From positions 1 through 64,000 of the forward strand of contig NZ_RMVG01000003.1 of the NCBI RefSeq assembly GCF_003813865.1: a stretch of 64,000 nt of DNA, in the 5' to 3' direction. Shown here piece by piece: positions 42,885 through 52,390 of the stretch. Position numbers and translations under genes: made by a program. Within the stretch, counting starts at the first letter, position 1; every line of letters begins with the position of its first letter. Origin of the DNA: Candidatus Pantoea deserta. GTDB lineage: Bacteria; Pseudomonadota; Gammaproteobacteria; Enterobacterales; Enterobacteriaceae. The notes beneath the pieces were generated by a model. That model was not told the origin of the DNA. It searched no databases and saw only the letters and a list, made by a program, of their open reading frames with translations.

Positions 42885-44501
42885 ATGAAAGCGAATTCAA
42901 TAAGCGTTGCGCTGGGCATGTTCTACCTGCTGGGAAACAGCGCTGCTCTCTCTGCTGCTGAACAGCCGCGCGCTGGCGGCAGCTTTACCGTCGGCGTCGA
43001 AACTGAACCCAACACCTTCAATCCGCAGCTCAACGGCCAGGCAAAGGCGGACGTGACGCTGCGCAACGTCTGGGAGTCGCTGCTGGCGCGCCGCCCTGAC
43101 GGCAGCTTTGCGCCCTGGCTGGCGGAAAGCTATCAGGCCAGTCCGGACGGCAGCCGCTACCGTTTTACGCTGCGCCGCGACGTGACCTTTTCCAATGGCG
43201 AAAAGCTGGATGCGCAGGCGGTAGCGGAAAATTTCCGCCATACGCAGGATGCGAAATATTGCGCCGGGAGCAGTCTGTGCATGATGGGCGCGCGCATCAG
43301 CCGCATCGAGACGCCAGACGACTTCACGGTGGTGATTAACCTGAAGCAGGGCTATACGCCGTTTCTGTCATTTGCCGCCGCGCTGGAAATCCTTGCGCCC
43401 GCCAGCTGGCGGTCGGCGCAGCTGAAATCGGGCGGCAAGGAGATTGCCGGAACCGGTCCCTTTATTCTCGACAGCTACGAAAAAGGCCAGCAGGTCACCT
43501 TTGTCAGGAATCCGAATTATCACTGGGCGCCCGCAACCGCGAAACACCAGGGACCGGCGTATCTCGATCGCGTTACCTACCGCTTCCTGCCGGAATCCTC
43601 GGTGCGCACCGGCGCGCTGCTCTCCGGCCAGGTCGATGCTATTGAAGGCATCTCCGGCAACGACGCGGGCGAATTTAAACAGACCGACGACTTTACTTAT
43701 CAGCACGCGCTCAATACCGGCACGCCGTACTCTCTCTACCTCAATGTGGAATATGGCCCGACGCAGGATGCGCGCGTGCGCCAGGCGATAGTCAGCGGTC
43801 TGGATATCGATCCGCTGCTCAGGTCGGTCTATCGCGGCGAACGCACCCGCGGCTGGGGCATTACCTCGCCGGTGGAGCCGCTCTATGACAACAGGCTGGA
43901 AGGCAAATACGGCAACCAGCCGGACGCGGCCAACAGGCTGCTGGACGAGGCGGGCTGGACGGCGCGCGACAGTGAGGGCTTTCGCAGCAAAAACGGTCAG
44001 CGGCTGAGCATTGAGGTGATCCAGGCGCAGGCCACGGTGCGCGACCAGCGCGACGTGCTGCTTCAGGCGATTCAGGCGCAGGCTCGCCAGAGGCTTGGCG
44101 TCGACTTTAGGCTGCGCTACGTCGATTCCGGCACCTATGCCGAGGTGCGCAACAGCGGCAAATTCGGCGCCATTGCCAACTCCAATACCGAAACCGACGG
44201 TATCGATATTGAAAACCACTACCGGCCCATCAGCCAGGGCGGGGCGATTAACTACAGCCGGGTCAACGATGCGCAGATCAATGCGCTGCTGGATAAAGCC
44301 GCCAGCACGCTGGACGTCGCGCAGCGTCGTCAGGACTACAGCGAACTGCAAAACCGCGCGCTGCTTCAGCTGGCGCTGGCGGTGCCGCTCTATCAGCCGG
44401 AAGATCAGATCGCTGCCGCTCGCTATGTCCACGGCTACGGCTTTCGCAGCTTTAAGCAGATGCCGGAAAATGCCTATGACGTATGGCTGAGCGATCGTTA
44501 A
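42885..44501 (+). CDS. Peptide-type ABC transporter binding protein (copy 1)
   Basis: 538 residues. Signal peptide (about 1-24, ends ALSAAEQ) and SBP_bac_5 fold, with opening motif GGSFTVGVETEPNTFNP and NPNYHW. Its near-duplicate lies at 45238; homologous stretches are almost identical at DNA level, indicating recent tandem duplication or conversion. Both likely present ligands to the dipeptide-type permease 46864-50284. Ligand unknown: the pocket loop differs in the central part. RBS for ATG is AAGGA. Confidence 0.86.
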   Translation: MKANSISVALGMFYLLGNSAALSAAEQPRAGGSFTVGVETEPNTFNPQLNGQAKADVTLRNVWESLLARRPDGSFAPWLAESYQASPDGSRYRFTLRRDVTFSNGEKLDAQAVAENFRHTQDAKYCAGSSLCMMGARISRIETPDDFTVVINLKQGYTPFLSFAAALEILAPASWRSAQLKSGGKEIAGTGPFILDSYEKGQQVTFVRNPNYHWAPATAKHQGPAYLDRVTYRFLPESSVRTGALLSGQVDAIEGISGNDAGEFKQTDDFTYQHALNTGTPYSLYLNVEYGPTQDARVRQAIVSGLDIDPLLRSVYRGERTRGWGITSPVEPLYDNRLEGKYGNQPDAANRLLDEAGWTARDSEGFRSKNGQRLSIEVIQAQATVRDQRDVLLQAIQAQARQRLGVDFRLRYVDSGTYAEVRNSGKFGAIANSNTETDGIDIENHYRPISQGGAINYSRVNDAQINALLDKAASTLDVAQRRQDYSELQNRALLQLALAVPLYQPEDQIAAARYVHGYGFRSFKQMPENAYDVWLSDR

Positions 44502-44540
44502 TTAACGGCGCTCTTCGATCAATTTGTTATTTCATTATGC

Positions 44541-44567
44541 GCAGGGCGCAATATTTTTGTGCCCTGC
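44541..44567. repeat. Hairpin between binding-protein and GNAT genes
   Basis: Arms GCAGGGCGCA / TGTGCCCTGC (one G-U) around a seven-base loop. No T-run: more likely an mRNA-stabilising element that keeps the binding protein in excess. Confidence 0.4.
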
Positions 44568-44673
44568 TGCGGGGGATTCCCGTATTCAACAAAAGGATTG
44601 TCATTATTGTCGGTTTACATTTGTCACGCTGAATTTTAATAATTTCCCGGTAATTAACCGAGAGAGAAATAAT

Positions 44674-45198
44674 ATGAGCCAGTCTGTTCAGGTGGCAAAG
44701 CCTGAGGATGCGGAAGAGATCTTTGCCCTGCTGCAACGCGCCTACGCCACCTTGCTGGCGCAAGATATTCATTTCACCATTACGCAGGGCAACGTCAGTC
44801 AGGTGCGCCAGACCATCGAGCGTGAAACCGTGCTGGTGCTGCGTAAGTGGCAGCGGGCCGTCGCTACAGTGACGGTGCGCTTTCCCTGGACGCAGGAGGC
44901 GAATGCGCCGTCGCAGCTGCCGTTTATCCACTGGTTCGCCGTCGATCCGGATTTTAAAGGCCAGGGCTATGGCCGTGAAATAATTAGCTGGGCTGAGGAT
45001 CGCTTATTAAAAGAGACGTTAAAAGCGCCTGGCGTTTATCTGGCAACGGCGGTTAAACATCCGTGGCTAAGCGAGTTATATCAGCGCCGTGGCTATCAGC
45101 CTTTTTATCATCGTACTAATCCTCTCGGCGAAGCGTTGGTTTTTCTGAAAAAAGAATTTCACTCTGACGCCTCGTCCGATATGGCTCGCTCGGCCTGA
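44674..45198 (+). CDS. GNAT-family N-acetyltransferase
   Basis: 174 residues from ATG 44674; the extended frame to 44524 lacks an RBS. GNAT core with acetyl-CoA pyrophosphate loop GQGYGREIISW (about 101) preceded by FIHWFAVDPDFK as beta-4. Acceptor unknown. It lies between the two binding-protein genes on the same strand, so it may acetylate the imported compound or its product, or detoxify it. Stop is 39 bases before the second binding-protein gene. Confidence 0.82.
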   Translation: MSQSVQVAKPEDAEEIFALLQRAYATLLAQDIHFTITQGNVSQVRQTIERETVLVLRKWQRAVATVTVRFPWTQEANAPSQLPFIHWFAVDPDFKGQGYGREIISWAEDRLLKETLKAPGVYLATAVKHPWLSELYQRRGYQPFYHRTNPLGEALVFLKKEFHSDASSDMARSA

Positions 45199-45237
45199 TT
45201 TTTATAATAAAACACACCTGCATTTAATAAGGATAAT

Positions 45238-46851
45238 ATGAACAAAACTTTTACCCTGGCGCTGGGTTTCACCTCTCTGTTGGGAAGCGCATCCCCTCTG
45301 CTGGCCGCTGAGGCTCCGCGCAGCGGCGGCCATCTTACGGTTGGCGTCGAGACCGAACCGACCACCTTTAACCCGCAGCTTAACGGCCAGGACAAAGCGG
45401 AAATCACCCTGCGCAACTTCTGGGAATCGCTGCTGGCGCGCCGCCCCGACGGCAGCTTTGTGCCCTGGCTGGCGGAAAGCTATCAGGTCAGCCCGGACGG
45501 CAAAACGCTGCGCTTTACGCTGCGCCGCGACGTGGTTTTCTCTAACGGCGAAAAGCTGAACGCTCAGGCGGTGGCAGAGAATTTCCGCCATACCCAGGAT
45601 GCGAAATACTGCGCAGGAACCAGCCTGTGCCTGATGGGCACCCATATCGCCAGCATCGAGACGCCGGACGACGCCACGGTAGTGATTAACCTCAACGCCA
45701 CTTATTCGCCTTTCCTGTCGTTCGCCGCCGGTTTGCAAATCCTTGCGCCCGCCAGCTGGCAGTCGGCGCAGCTAAAATCGGGCGGCAAAGAGCTCGCCGG
45801 AACCGGTCCCTTTATTCTCGACAGCTACGAAAAGGGCCAGCAGGTCACCTTTGTCAGAAACCCGAACTACCGCTGGGCACCAGCGACCGCGAAACACCAG
45901 GGACCGGCGTATCTTGAGCGCGTTACCTACCGCTTCCTGCCGGAATCCTCGGTGCGTAGCGGCGCGCTGCTCTCCGGCCAGGTCGATGCTATTGAGGGCA
46001 TCTCCGGCAACGATGCGGGCGAGTTTAAAGACAACAGCGATTTCACCTACCAGCATGCGCTGAATACCGGCACCCCCTATTCGCTGTTCCTTAACGTTGA
46101 ATATGGCCCGACGCAGGACGTGCGCGTGCGTCAGGCGCTGCTTCAGGGGCTGGATATCGACCCGCTGCTTAAGTCGGTCTATCGCGGCGAGCGCACCCGC
46201 GCATGGGGTATTACCTCGCCGGTCGATCCGCTGTATGACAGAGGGCTGGAAGGCAAATACGGCAACCAGCCGGACGCGGCCAACAAACTGCTGGACGAGG
46301 CGGGCTGGACGGCGCGCGATAGCGAAGGCTTCCGCACCAGAGAGGGCCAGCGTTTGCGCATTGAGCTGATCCAGGCACAGGCCACGGTGCGCGATCAGCG
46401 CGACGTGCTGCTTCAGGCGATTCAGGCGCAGGCGCGCCAGCGGCTCGGCGTCGACCTCAAACTCAACTATGTCGATTCCGGCACCTACACCGAGGTGCGC
46501 GCCAGCGGCAAGTTCGGCACCATCGCTAACTCCAACACGCCAACCGACGGCGTCGATATTGAGAACCACTACCGACCCATTAAGCAGGGCGGGGCGATCA
46601 ACTACAGCCGCGTCAACGACGCGCAGATCAACGCGCTGCTGGATAAGGCCGCCGGGTCGCTGGACATCGCCCAGCGCCGCCAGGCCTACAGCGATCTGCA
46701 AGCGCGGGCGCTGACCGATCTGGCGCTGGCGCTGCCGCTCTACGAGCCGGAAGACCAGCTTGCCACCGCCAGCTACGTACACGGCTACGGCTTTCGCAGC
46801 TACAAACAGATGCCGGAAAGCGTTTACGACGTCTGGCTCAGCGAACACTAA
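45238..46851 (+). CDS. Peptide-type ABC transporter binding protein (copy 2)
   Basis: 537 residues, SBP_bac_5 family, about 80-85 percent identical by eye to copy 1 over its whole length; the two differ mainly in the signal peptide and scattered sites. Signal peptide about 1-24 (LLAAEAPRS). RBS AAGGA. Its stop is only 12 bases from the permease, so this copy is the translation-coupled one. Gene duplication broadens either dosage or ligand range. Confidence 0.87.
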   Translation: MNKTFTLALGFTSLLGSASPLLAAEAPRSGGHLTVGVETEPTTFNPQLNGQDKAEITLRNFWESLLARRPDGSFVPWLAESYQVSPDGKTLRFTLRRDVVFSNGEKLNAQAVAENFRHTQDAKYCAGTSLCLMGTHIASIETPDDATVVINLNATYSPFLSFAAGLQILAPASWQSAQLKSGGKELAGTGPFILDSYEKGQQVTFVRNPNYRWAPATAKHQGPAYLERVTYRFLPESSVRSGALLSGQVDAIEGISGNDAGEFKDNSDFTYQHALNTGTPYSLFLNVEYGPTQDVRVRQALLQGLDIDPLLKSVYRGERTRAWGITSPVDPLYDRGLEGKYGNQPDAANKLLDEAGWTARDSEGFRTREGQRLRIELIQAQATVRDQRDVLLQAIQAQARQRLGVDLKLNYVDSGTYTEVRASGKFGTIANSNTPTDGVDIENHYRPIKQGGAINYSRVNDAQINALLDKAAGSLDIAQRRQAYSDLQARALTDLALALPLYEPEDQLATASYVHGYGFRSYKQMPESVYDVWLSEH

Positions 46852-46863
46852 CAGGAGGCGAGG

Positions 46864-47853
46864 ATGAGTCTGGAAAGCATCGCAACCCGCGTGCCGCGTA
46901 AGCCCACGCCGCCGCTCTGGCGCAGCGCGCTGGCCCGGCGCATCGGCAGGCGTTTGCTCGGCGGCGTGCTGGTGCTGTGGGCCGCCGTCACGCTGGCCTT
47001 TCTCGGCGTGCATCTGGCCCCCGGCGATATTGTGAGCCTGCTGATTGGCGAACAGGTGCGCACGGCGGCCATCGAAGCGGCAATTCGCGCAGAATGGGGG
47101 CTGAACGAGCCATTATGGCTGCAATATCTGCACTATTTATGGCGCGTGCTGCACGGTGATTTCGGGCGTTCCTATATCCTCAATACCGAGGTCAGCCATC
47201 TGCTGGCGACGCAGCTGTGGCCGACCATCAGGCTGACGCTGGCCGCGCTATTAGTCAGCCTTGTTTTCGCCGTCGCGGTGGCGGTGACCACCGCGCATCG
47301 CCGCTGGGGCCGCCGTGTGGCCAACGCGGTAGAGCTGCTGCTCGCCTCTACGCCGTCGTTCTGGATGGGCATCGTGCTGCTGTTTGTTTTCAGCTTTACG
47401 CTGCGCTGGTTCCCGGTCGCGGGCGACCGCTCGCTCTCTTCGCTGGTGCTGCCCGCGCTGGCGCTGGGACTGGCGCAGGGCGCGGTGGTGGCGCAACTGC
47501 TGCGGCGCGAGCTGGAGCACGCGCTGGATGCTCCCTTTACGTTGACGCTGCGCGCCTGGGGCGTCGGCGACACCACCATTCGTTTGCGCCACGCGCTGCG
47601 CCATGCCGCCTTGCCCGCCGTAACCTTAACCGGCTGGCTGGTAGGCGGTCTGCTGAGCGGCGCGGTCATTACCGAGCAGGTGTTTGGCCGTCCTGGACTG
47701 GGCAAGCTGACGGTGGACGCCGTCCTAGCGAAAGATCTACCGGTAGTGCTGGCCGTAGCCATTTTATCTGCGCTGATCTACGTGGTGATGAGCACGCTGG
47801 TGGACATTCTGGCGCTGTGGATCGATCCGCGCCTGCGTGGGGAGAATCAATAA
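46864..47853 (+). CDS. ABC transporter permease (DppB-like)
   Basis: 329 residues. N-terminal cytoplasmic stretch and membrane helix, then BPD_transp_1 domain with the EAA-loop region AWGVGDTTIRLRHALRH. Six membrane segments. Oligopeptide/nickel-type uptake. Overlaps the next permease by one base (TAATG), showing coupling. Confidence 0.88.
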   Translation: MSLESIATRVPRKPTPPLWRSALARRIGRRLLGGVLVLWAAVTLAFLGVHLAPGDIVSLLIGEQVRTAAIEAAIRAEWGLNEPLWLQYLHYLWRVLHGDFGRSYILNTEVSHLLATQLWPTIRLTLAALLVSLVFAVAVAVTTAHRRWGRRVANAVELLLASTPSFWMGIVLLFVFSFTLRWFPVAGDRSLSSLVLPALALGLAQGAVVAQLLRRELEHALDAPFTLTLRAWGVGDTTIRLRHALRHAALPAVTLTGWLVGGLLSGAVITEQVFGRPGLGKLTVDAVLAKDLPVVLAVAILSALIYVVMSTLVDILALWIDPRLRGENQ

Positions 47854-48686
47854 TGCAAGCCATTCTGCAACGCGTTTCCTTTTCGCTCCCCGCCGCCGTA
47901 TGGGCGGCGATCCTCTTTCTGTTTCTGGTGCTGCTGGCGGTGGTCGCTCCGCAGTGGCTGGCGCACGGCGATCCGCTGCTGGCCGATCCGCTCAACGCCC
48001 AGCTGCCGCCTTCGGCGCAGCACTGGCTCGGCACCGATCAGCTCGGACGCGATCTGCTGACGCGGGTCATTTACGGCAGCCGCTATTCGCTGCTGATCAG
48101 CGTCGCGGCGATGGCGCTGGCGGTGCTGTCTGGCACGCTGCTCGGGCTGGCCGCCGCGCTCTCCCGCGGCATTGTCGATGAGCTACTGAGTCGCGCGGTG
48201 GACGTGATCTCCGCCTTTCCCGATCTGCTGCTGGCGCTGATGCTGATCGCCTTTACCGGACCAGGCACCAGTAACCTCATTATCGCCCTTGGCGTGGCGT
48301 CGGTGCCGCGCTTCGCCCGCGTGGTGCGCGCGCAAACCTGGCGCGTCATGACCTCTGGCTACGTTGAGCAGGCGCGCACCTTCGGCCTGTCACGCGCCAC
48401 GCTGATCCTGCGCCATATTCTGCCGCACGCCATTGCGCAGGTGCCTGCGCTGGCGACGCTGGGGCTGGGCACCGCCATTATCGGCACCGCCGGACTGAGC
48501 TTTCTCGGTATGGGGCCGCAGCCGCCGACCGCGGAGTGGGGGCTGATGCTGGCGGAAGGGCGCAACTACCTGCGCAACGCCTGGTGGATCGCCGTCTGGC
48601 CGGGCGTGTTTATCACGCTGACGGTGATTGCGGTTAACACGCTGGGGCGCTACTGGCAGGCGCGTTTTGAAGGAGGCGAAGCATGA
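47853..48686 (+). CDS. ABC transporter permease (DppC-like)
   Basis: 277 residues from ATG 47853; a longer frame from 47217 lies in another frame of the upstream permease and is rejected. N-terminal helix, periplasmic loop with HWLGTDQLGRDLLTRVIYG, then five helices with the EAA-region FGLSRATLILRHILPH and GLSFLGMGPQPPTAEWG. Pairs with the preceding permease. ATGA-type overlap with the ATPase. Confidence 0.9.
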   Translation: MQAILQRVSFSLPAAVWAAILFLFLVLLAVVAPQWLAHGDPLLADPLNAQLPPSAQHWLGTDQLGRDLLTRVIYGSRYSLLISVAAMALAVLSGTLLGLAAALSRGIVDELLSRAVDVISAFPDLLLALMLIAFTGPGTSNLIIALGVASVPRFARVVRAQTWRVMTSGYVEQARTFGLSRATLILRHILPHAIAQVPALATLGLGTAIIGTAGLSFLGMGPQPPTAEWGLMLAEGRNYLRNAWWIAVWPGVFITLTVIAVNTLGRYWQARFEGGEA

Positions 48687-50284
48687 ATCCGGTGATTGAT
48701 ATTCAGAATCTTTGCATCCGTTTTGGCCCGCACTACGTGGTGAAAAATCTCGATTTGCAGGTGCAGCCGGGCGAGTCGGTGGCGCTGGTAGGGGAATCTG
48801 GCTCCGGCAAAACCCTGACGGCGCGCAGCCTGGTTGGGCTATTGCCTGAAGGCGCCACCTTTAGCGCCGATCGCTTTGTTATCGACGGCCGCGATATGCG
48901 CCGGGCCGGGCGCGACGCGTGGCGCGCGCTGCGCGGTCGACGCATCGGCTATGTGTTGCAGGATGCGCTGGTGTCGCTCGATCCGCTGCGGCGCATTGGC
49001 CAGCAGCTGACGGATGCGCTCAGCGCCGCCGGACAGCGCGGCGCGCTGGAAGCGCAAAGCATCAAACTCCTGCAGGCGGCGGGCATTGCTGACGCCGAAA
49101 GCCGCCTGGCGCGCTATCCACATCAGCTCTCGGGCGGGCAGCGCCAGCGCGCGCTGATCGCCGCCGCGCTGGCTGGCAGTCCGGCGCTGCTGATTGCCGA
49201 TGAGCCAACGACCGCGCTGGATATGACGGTGCAGCGGCAGATTCTCCAGCTGCTGGCGCAGCGCCGCCGCGACGGCCACGCGCTGTTGCTGATTAGCCAC
49301 GACCTGGCGGTGGTGTCCGAGCTGGCGGATCGCGTGCTGGTGATGCGTGACGGCGAAGTAGTCGAGCAGGGCGACTGTGGAGCGCTGCTGGCGCGGCCGC
49401 AGCATCCCTGGACGCAGCGCCTGCTGCGCGCGGTGCCGACGCCCGCCACGCGCGGCCTGCGCCTGAGCGCCACCGAGCCGACGCCGCTGCCGCCGCGTCC
49501 GCAGCCGGGCAACGCCCCCTTGCTGGAGGCGATCGGGCTGAACAAGTCATACGGCGACCGCCAGGTCTTGAACAATATTCATTTCCGACTCCATCCGGGG
49601 GAAACCCTCGGCGTCGTGGGCGAGTCGGGATCGGGCAAGACCTCGCTGGTCAAAGTGGTGATGGGCCTGACCGAACCGGACAGCGGCACGCTGCTGCTGG
49701 AGGGCAGCCGCTGGGATCGGCTCAAGGAAAACGCGCGCCGCGCACGGCGGGCGCGGTTGCAGCTGATCGCCCAGGATCCTTTCAGCTCTTTCGATCCGCG
49801 TTACACCGTAGAAAAGATTATCGGCGAAAGCCTCGACAGCGCGGGCATCTTTGGTGATGCGCGGCGACGGCGCGTGCGTCAGCTTCTGGACGAGGTGCAG
49901 CTCGGCGACCGTTTTCTCGATCGTTACCCGCGGCAGCTTTCCGGCGGTCAGCGTCAGCGCGTGGCTATCGCCCGCGCCTTTGCGCCCAGTCCGGCGCTGC
50001 TGGTGGCGGACGAACCGGTCAGCGCGCTTGACGTCTCGGTGCAGGCCCAGGTGCTGGATCTGCTGGCCGATATGCAGGCCGAACACGGCACCGCTCTGCT
50101 GTTTATTTCTCACGATCTTGGCGTCATCCAGCATCTGGCCGATCGCGTGCTGGTGATGCAAAACGGGCAGGTAGTGGAAAGCGGCGATCTGCGTCAGGTG
50201 TTCGACGCGCCGCAGCATCCCTGGACGCAAAAACTGTTGCAGGCTTTGCCGGTGCTTCCCGCCTGGCGGCCCGCTGTCGCCTAA
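48683..50284 (+). CDS. Fused double ABC ATPase (DppD-DppF type)
   Basis: 533 residues with two complete ABC domains. N-terminal: Walker A GESGSGKT (about 37), signature [15 protein letters not shown], Walker [14 protein letters not shown]-terminal: [40 protein letters not shown]. The oligopeptide-binding C-terminal region is present after each. Fused peptide-type ATPases (GsiA/YejF-like) are common. Supplies energy for both permeases. The flavin monooxygenase gene follows 11 bases later, so it is probably in the same operon. Confidence 0.93.
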   Translation: MNPVIDIQNLCIRFGPHYVVKNLDLQVQPGESVALVGESGSGKTLTARSLVGLLPEGATFSADRFVIDGRDMRRAGRDAWRALRGRRIGYVLQDALVSLDPLRRIGQQLTDALSAAGQRGALEAQSIKLLQAAGIADAESRLARYPHQLSGGQRQRALIAAALAGSPALLIADEPTTALDMTVQRQILQLLAQRRRDGHALLLISHDLAVVSELADRVLVMRDGEVVEQGDCGALLARPQHPWTQRLLRAVPTPATRGLRLSATEPTPLPPRPQPGNAPLLEAIGLNKSYGDRQVLNNIHFRLHPGETLGVVGESGSGKTSLVKVVMGLTEPDSGTLLLEGSRWDRLKENARRARRARLQLIAQDPFSSFDPRYTVEKIIGESLDSAGIFGDARRRRVRQLLDEVQLGDRFLDRYPRQLSGGQRQRVAIARAFAPSPALLVADEPVSALDVSVQAQVLDLLADMQAEHGTALLFISHDLGVIQHLADRVLVMQNGQVVESGDLRQVFDAPQHPWTQKLLQALPVLPAWRPAVA

Positions 50285-50295
50285 AGGAGAACAAC

Positions 50296-51630
50296 ATGAG
50301 TCAGACACAACGCCAGCTGCGGCTGGGAGCCATTATTCAGGGCGCATCCGGCAATATGTCCGCCTGGCGTCATCCCGATGCGGTGGCCGACGCCAGCATT
50401 AACATTGATTACGTGCTGGATCTGGCGCGCAAGGCGGAGCAGGCGAAAATCGACTTCCTGTTTGTTGCCGATGGTCTCTACATTACGCCTCAGTCGATTC
50501 CCCATTTTCTTAACCGCTTCGAGCCGATTACGCTGCTGTCGGCGCTGTCGCTGGTGACGAAACAGATCGGACTGGTCGCCACGCTCTCGACCTCTTACAG
50601 CGAGCCATTTACCGTGGCGCGTCAGTTCGCCAGTCTCGATCACCTCAGCGGCGGCCGCGTCGGCTGGAACGTGGTGACCTCGCCGCTGGAAGGCTCAGCG
50701 AAAAATTTCTCGCGCGCCAGCCATCCTGCCCATGACGAGCGCTATCGCATCGCCAGCGAATATCTTGAAGTGGTGAAAGGGCTGTGGGATTCGTGGGAGG
50801 CGGATGCTTTTGTGCGCGACAAGGCCAGCGGCCAGTTCTTTAACCCTGACAAACTGCATACGCTGAACCACAACGGGAAATACTTCTCGGTGCAGGGACC
50901 GCTTAATGTGGGGCGCTCGCCGCAGGGGCGTCCGGTGGTATTCCAGGCGGGCGCGTCAGAGGCGGGGAAAGCCTTCGCCGCCGAAGCCGCCGATGCCATT
51001 TATACCCGGCAGGAGACGCCGGAGCTGGCGCGCGAGTTTCGCGAAGACGTGCGCCGTCGGCTGGTGGCGCGCGGCCGCAACGCGGATGACATCCGCGTGT
51101 TCCAGGGCATCAGCGTGATTATCGGCGACACGGAAGCCGACGCGGAGCGCCGCTATCAGCAGACCGCGGAACTGGTCACGCTCGACCAGGCGCTGGCCTA
51201 TCTGGGCCGCTACTTCGAACACCACGACTTCAGCCAGTACGATGCCGATGCGCCATTCCCGGATATCGGCGACCTTGGCGAAAACAGCTTTCGCAGCACC
51301 ACCGACGCCATTAAGCGCAATGCGCGCGCGCGCGGCCTGACGCTACGCCAGACGGCACTGGAAGAGGCGACGCCGCGTCCTACCTTCCTCGGCACGGCGC
51401 AGCAGGTGGCCGACGGGTTAGCCGAGTGGTTCCTCAGCGGCGCGGCAGACGGTTTTGTGGTGCGCGGCGGCACGCCGACGGCGTTCGACGACTTTGTGAC
51501 CCAGGTTATCCCGCTGTTGCAGGCGCGCGGCATCTATCGGCAGGCGTATGAAGGCAGCACGCTGCGCGAAAATCTCGGACTGGCCGAGCCGGAAAACCAG
51601 TTCGCCGGGCGTCGCCAGCAGGTTGCCTGA
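50296..51630 (+). CDS. NtaA/SnaA/DszA-family flavin-dependent monooxygenase
   Basis: 444 residues. Luciferase-like TIM barrel of the FMNH2-dependent group: [22 protein letters not shown] and [15 protein letters not shown] are typical of NtaA/DszA-type enzymes that oxidise aminopolycarboxylates, sulfonates, sulfones or similar. A separate flavin reductase is expected but none is adjacent. AGGAG precedes ATG. Directly follows the ABC ATPase (11 bases), which makes it the likely first catabolic step for the imported compound. Confidence 0.85.
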   Translation: MSQTQRQLRLGAIIQGASGNMSAWRHPDAVADASINIDYVLDLARKAEQAKIDFLFVADGLYITPQSIPHFLNRFEPITLLSALSLVTKQIGLVATLSTSYSEPFTVARQFASLDHLSGGRVGWNVVTSPLEGSAKNFSRASHPAHDERYRIASEYLEVVKGLWDSWEADAFVRDKASGQFFNPDKLHTLNHNGKYFSVQGPLNVGRSPQGRPVVFQAGASEAGKAFAAEAADAIYTRQETPELAREFREDVRRRLVARGRNADDIRVFQGISVIIGDTEADAERRYQQTAELVTLDQALAYLGRYFEHHDFSQYDADAPFPDIGDLGENSFRSTTDAIKRNARARGLTLRQTALEEATPRPTFLGTAQQVADGLAEWFLSGAADGFVVRGGTPTAFDDFVTQVIPLLQARGIYRQAYEGSTLRENLGLAEPENQFAGRRQQVA

Positions 51631-51631
51631 C

Positions 51632-52390
51632 TTACAGGGTCGTCACGCCGAGCGCGGCGGCCTCTTCCTCCCAGCGCGTGATCTCACGATAAGCCTCGCG
51701 GTCCGGCACGGTGAAACCGCTGATAAAGCTGGCGCGCGCGGCCTTTGCTTTCACCAGCCGGGTTAATATCCGCCGCAGCGTTGCCAGCGTCTGCTGATCC
51801 GTCCGCACGGAGGTAATCAGCGGCGGCGCGGGGCAGAGCGGGGTTTCGCCGACGATCGCCAGTCCAGCCAGTTCATGCGCGGCATGACACCGCAGCAGCG
51901 CCCAGGTCAGACAGTCAATGGCCGCTATATCCGCTTTCCCGGCACGCAGATCCGCCAGCGACTGGCGATGGCTGCCGCTCAGATGGGTGACGCGAAAGAA
52001 GCGGCCATTTTGCGCCAGCGGCGCAACCAGATAGCGCAGCGCGTTATAGCCGGAGTGGGAGTCAATGCTGTTAGCCACCGCGCGGCGACCGCGAAAATCC
52101 GCCAGCGCGCACGCTTTGTCTGCTTCACGCGCCACCAGCCAGCTGCGGTAGCGCGCCCCGTCGCAGCCAGGCGCGCTAAGCTCAAAGGCGCCGACCAGCT
52201 GCGCATCCGGCAACTGCGTCATTAACGGATAGCCGCAGGTCTGGCTTAGCAGCAGGTCGCGGGCGCGCCAGTGCGTCAGCAGGTCGTCGGGCCATTCAAC
52301 ATCCGCCCGTAACCACTGCGCGAGTCTTCCGGTCAGCGCCTGCGTGGCCGGATGGTGAATGTCGTACATCGGTAACGAGAGCCGTTTCAT
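51632..52390 (-). CDS. PhnD/SsuA-like substrate-binding-domain protein, no signal peptide
   Basis: 252 residues from ATG 52390, with AGGA before it. PhnD-like periplasmic-binding fold: RRAVANSIDSHSGYNALRY, then LRAGKADIAAIDCLTWALL, as in phosphonate/aromatic-sulfonate binders. But no signal peptide is visible, so it is probably cytoplasmic. Its first 95 bases overlap the 3' end of the desaturase gene on the same strand. It is convergent with the monooxygenase (one-base gap). May sense or bind the substrate; role unknown. Confidence 0.65.
   Translation of the reverse strand: MKRLSLPMYDIHHPATQALTGRLAQWLRADVEWPDDLLTHWRARDLLLSQTCGYPLMTQLPDAQLVGAFELSAPGCDGARYRSWLVAREADKACALADFRGRRAVANSIDSHSGYNALRYLVAPLAQNGRFFRVTHLSGSHRQSLADLRAGKADIAAIDCLTWALLRCHAAHELAGLAIVGETPLCPAPPLITSVRTDQQTLATLRRILTRLVKAKAARASFISGFTVPDREAYREITRWEEEAAALGVTTL

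Noticed and set aside
45772..47013. 413-codon minus-strand frame over the second binding-protein gene
   Set aside because: Antisense shadow; the same pattern occurs in the paralogue at 43368-44432, as expected from duplicated coding sequence.
47217..48686. 489-residue version of the DppC-like permease
   Set aside because: The extra N-terminus lies out of frame within the upstream permease; ATG 47853 with coupling is the natural start.
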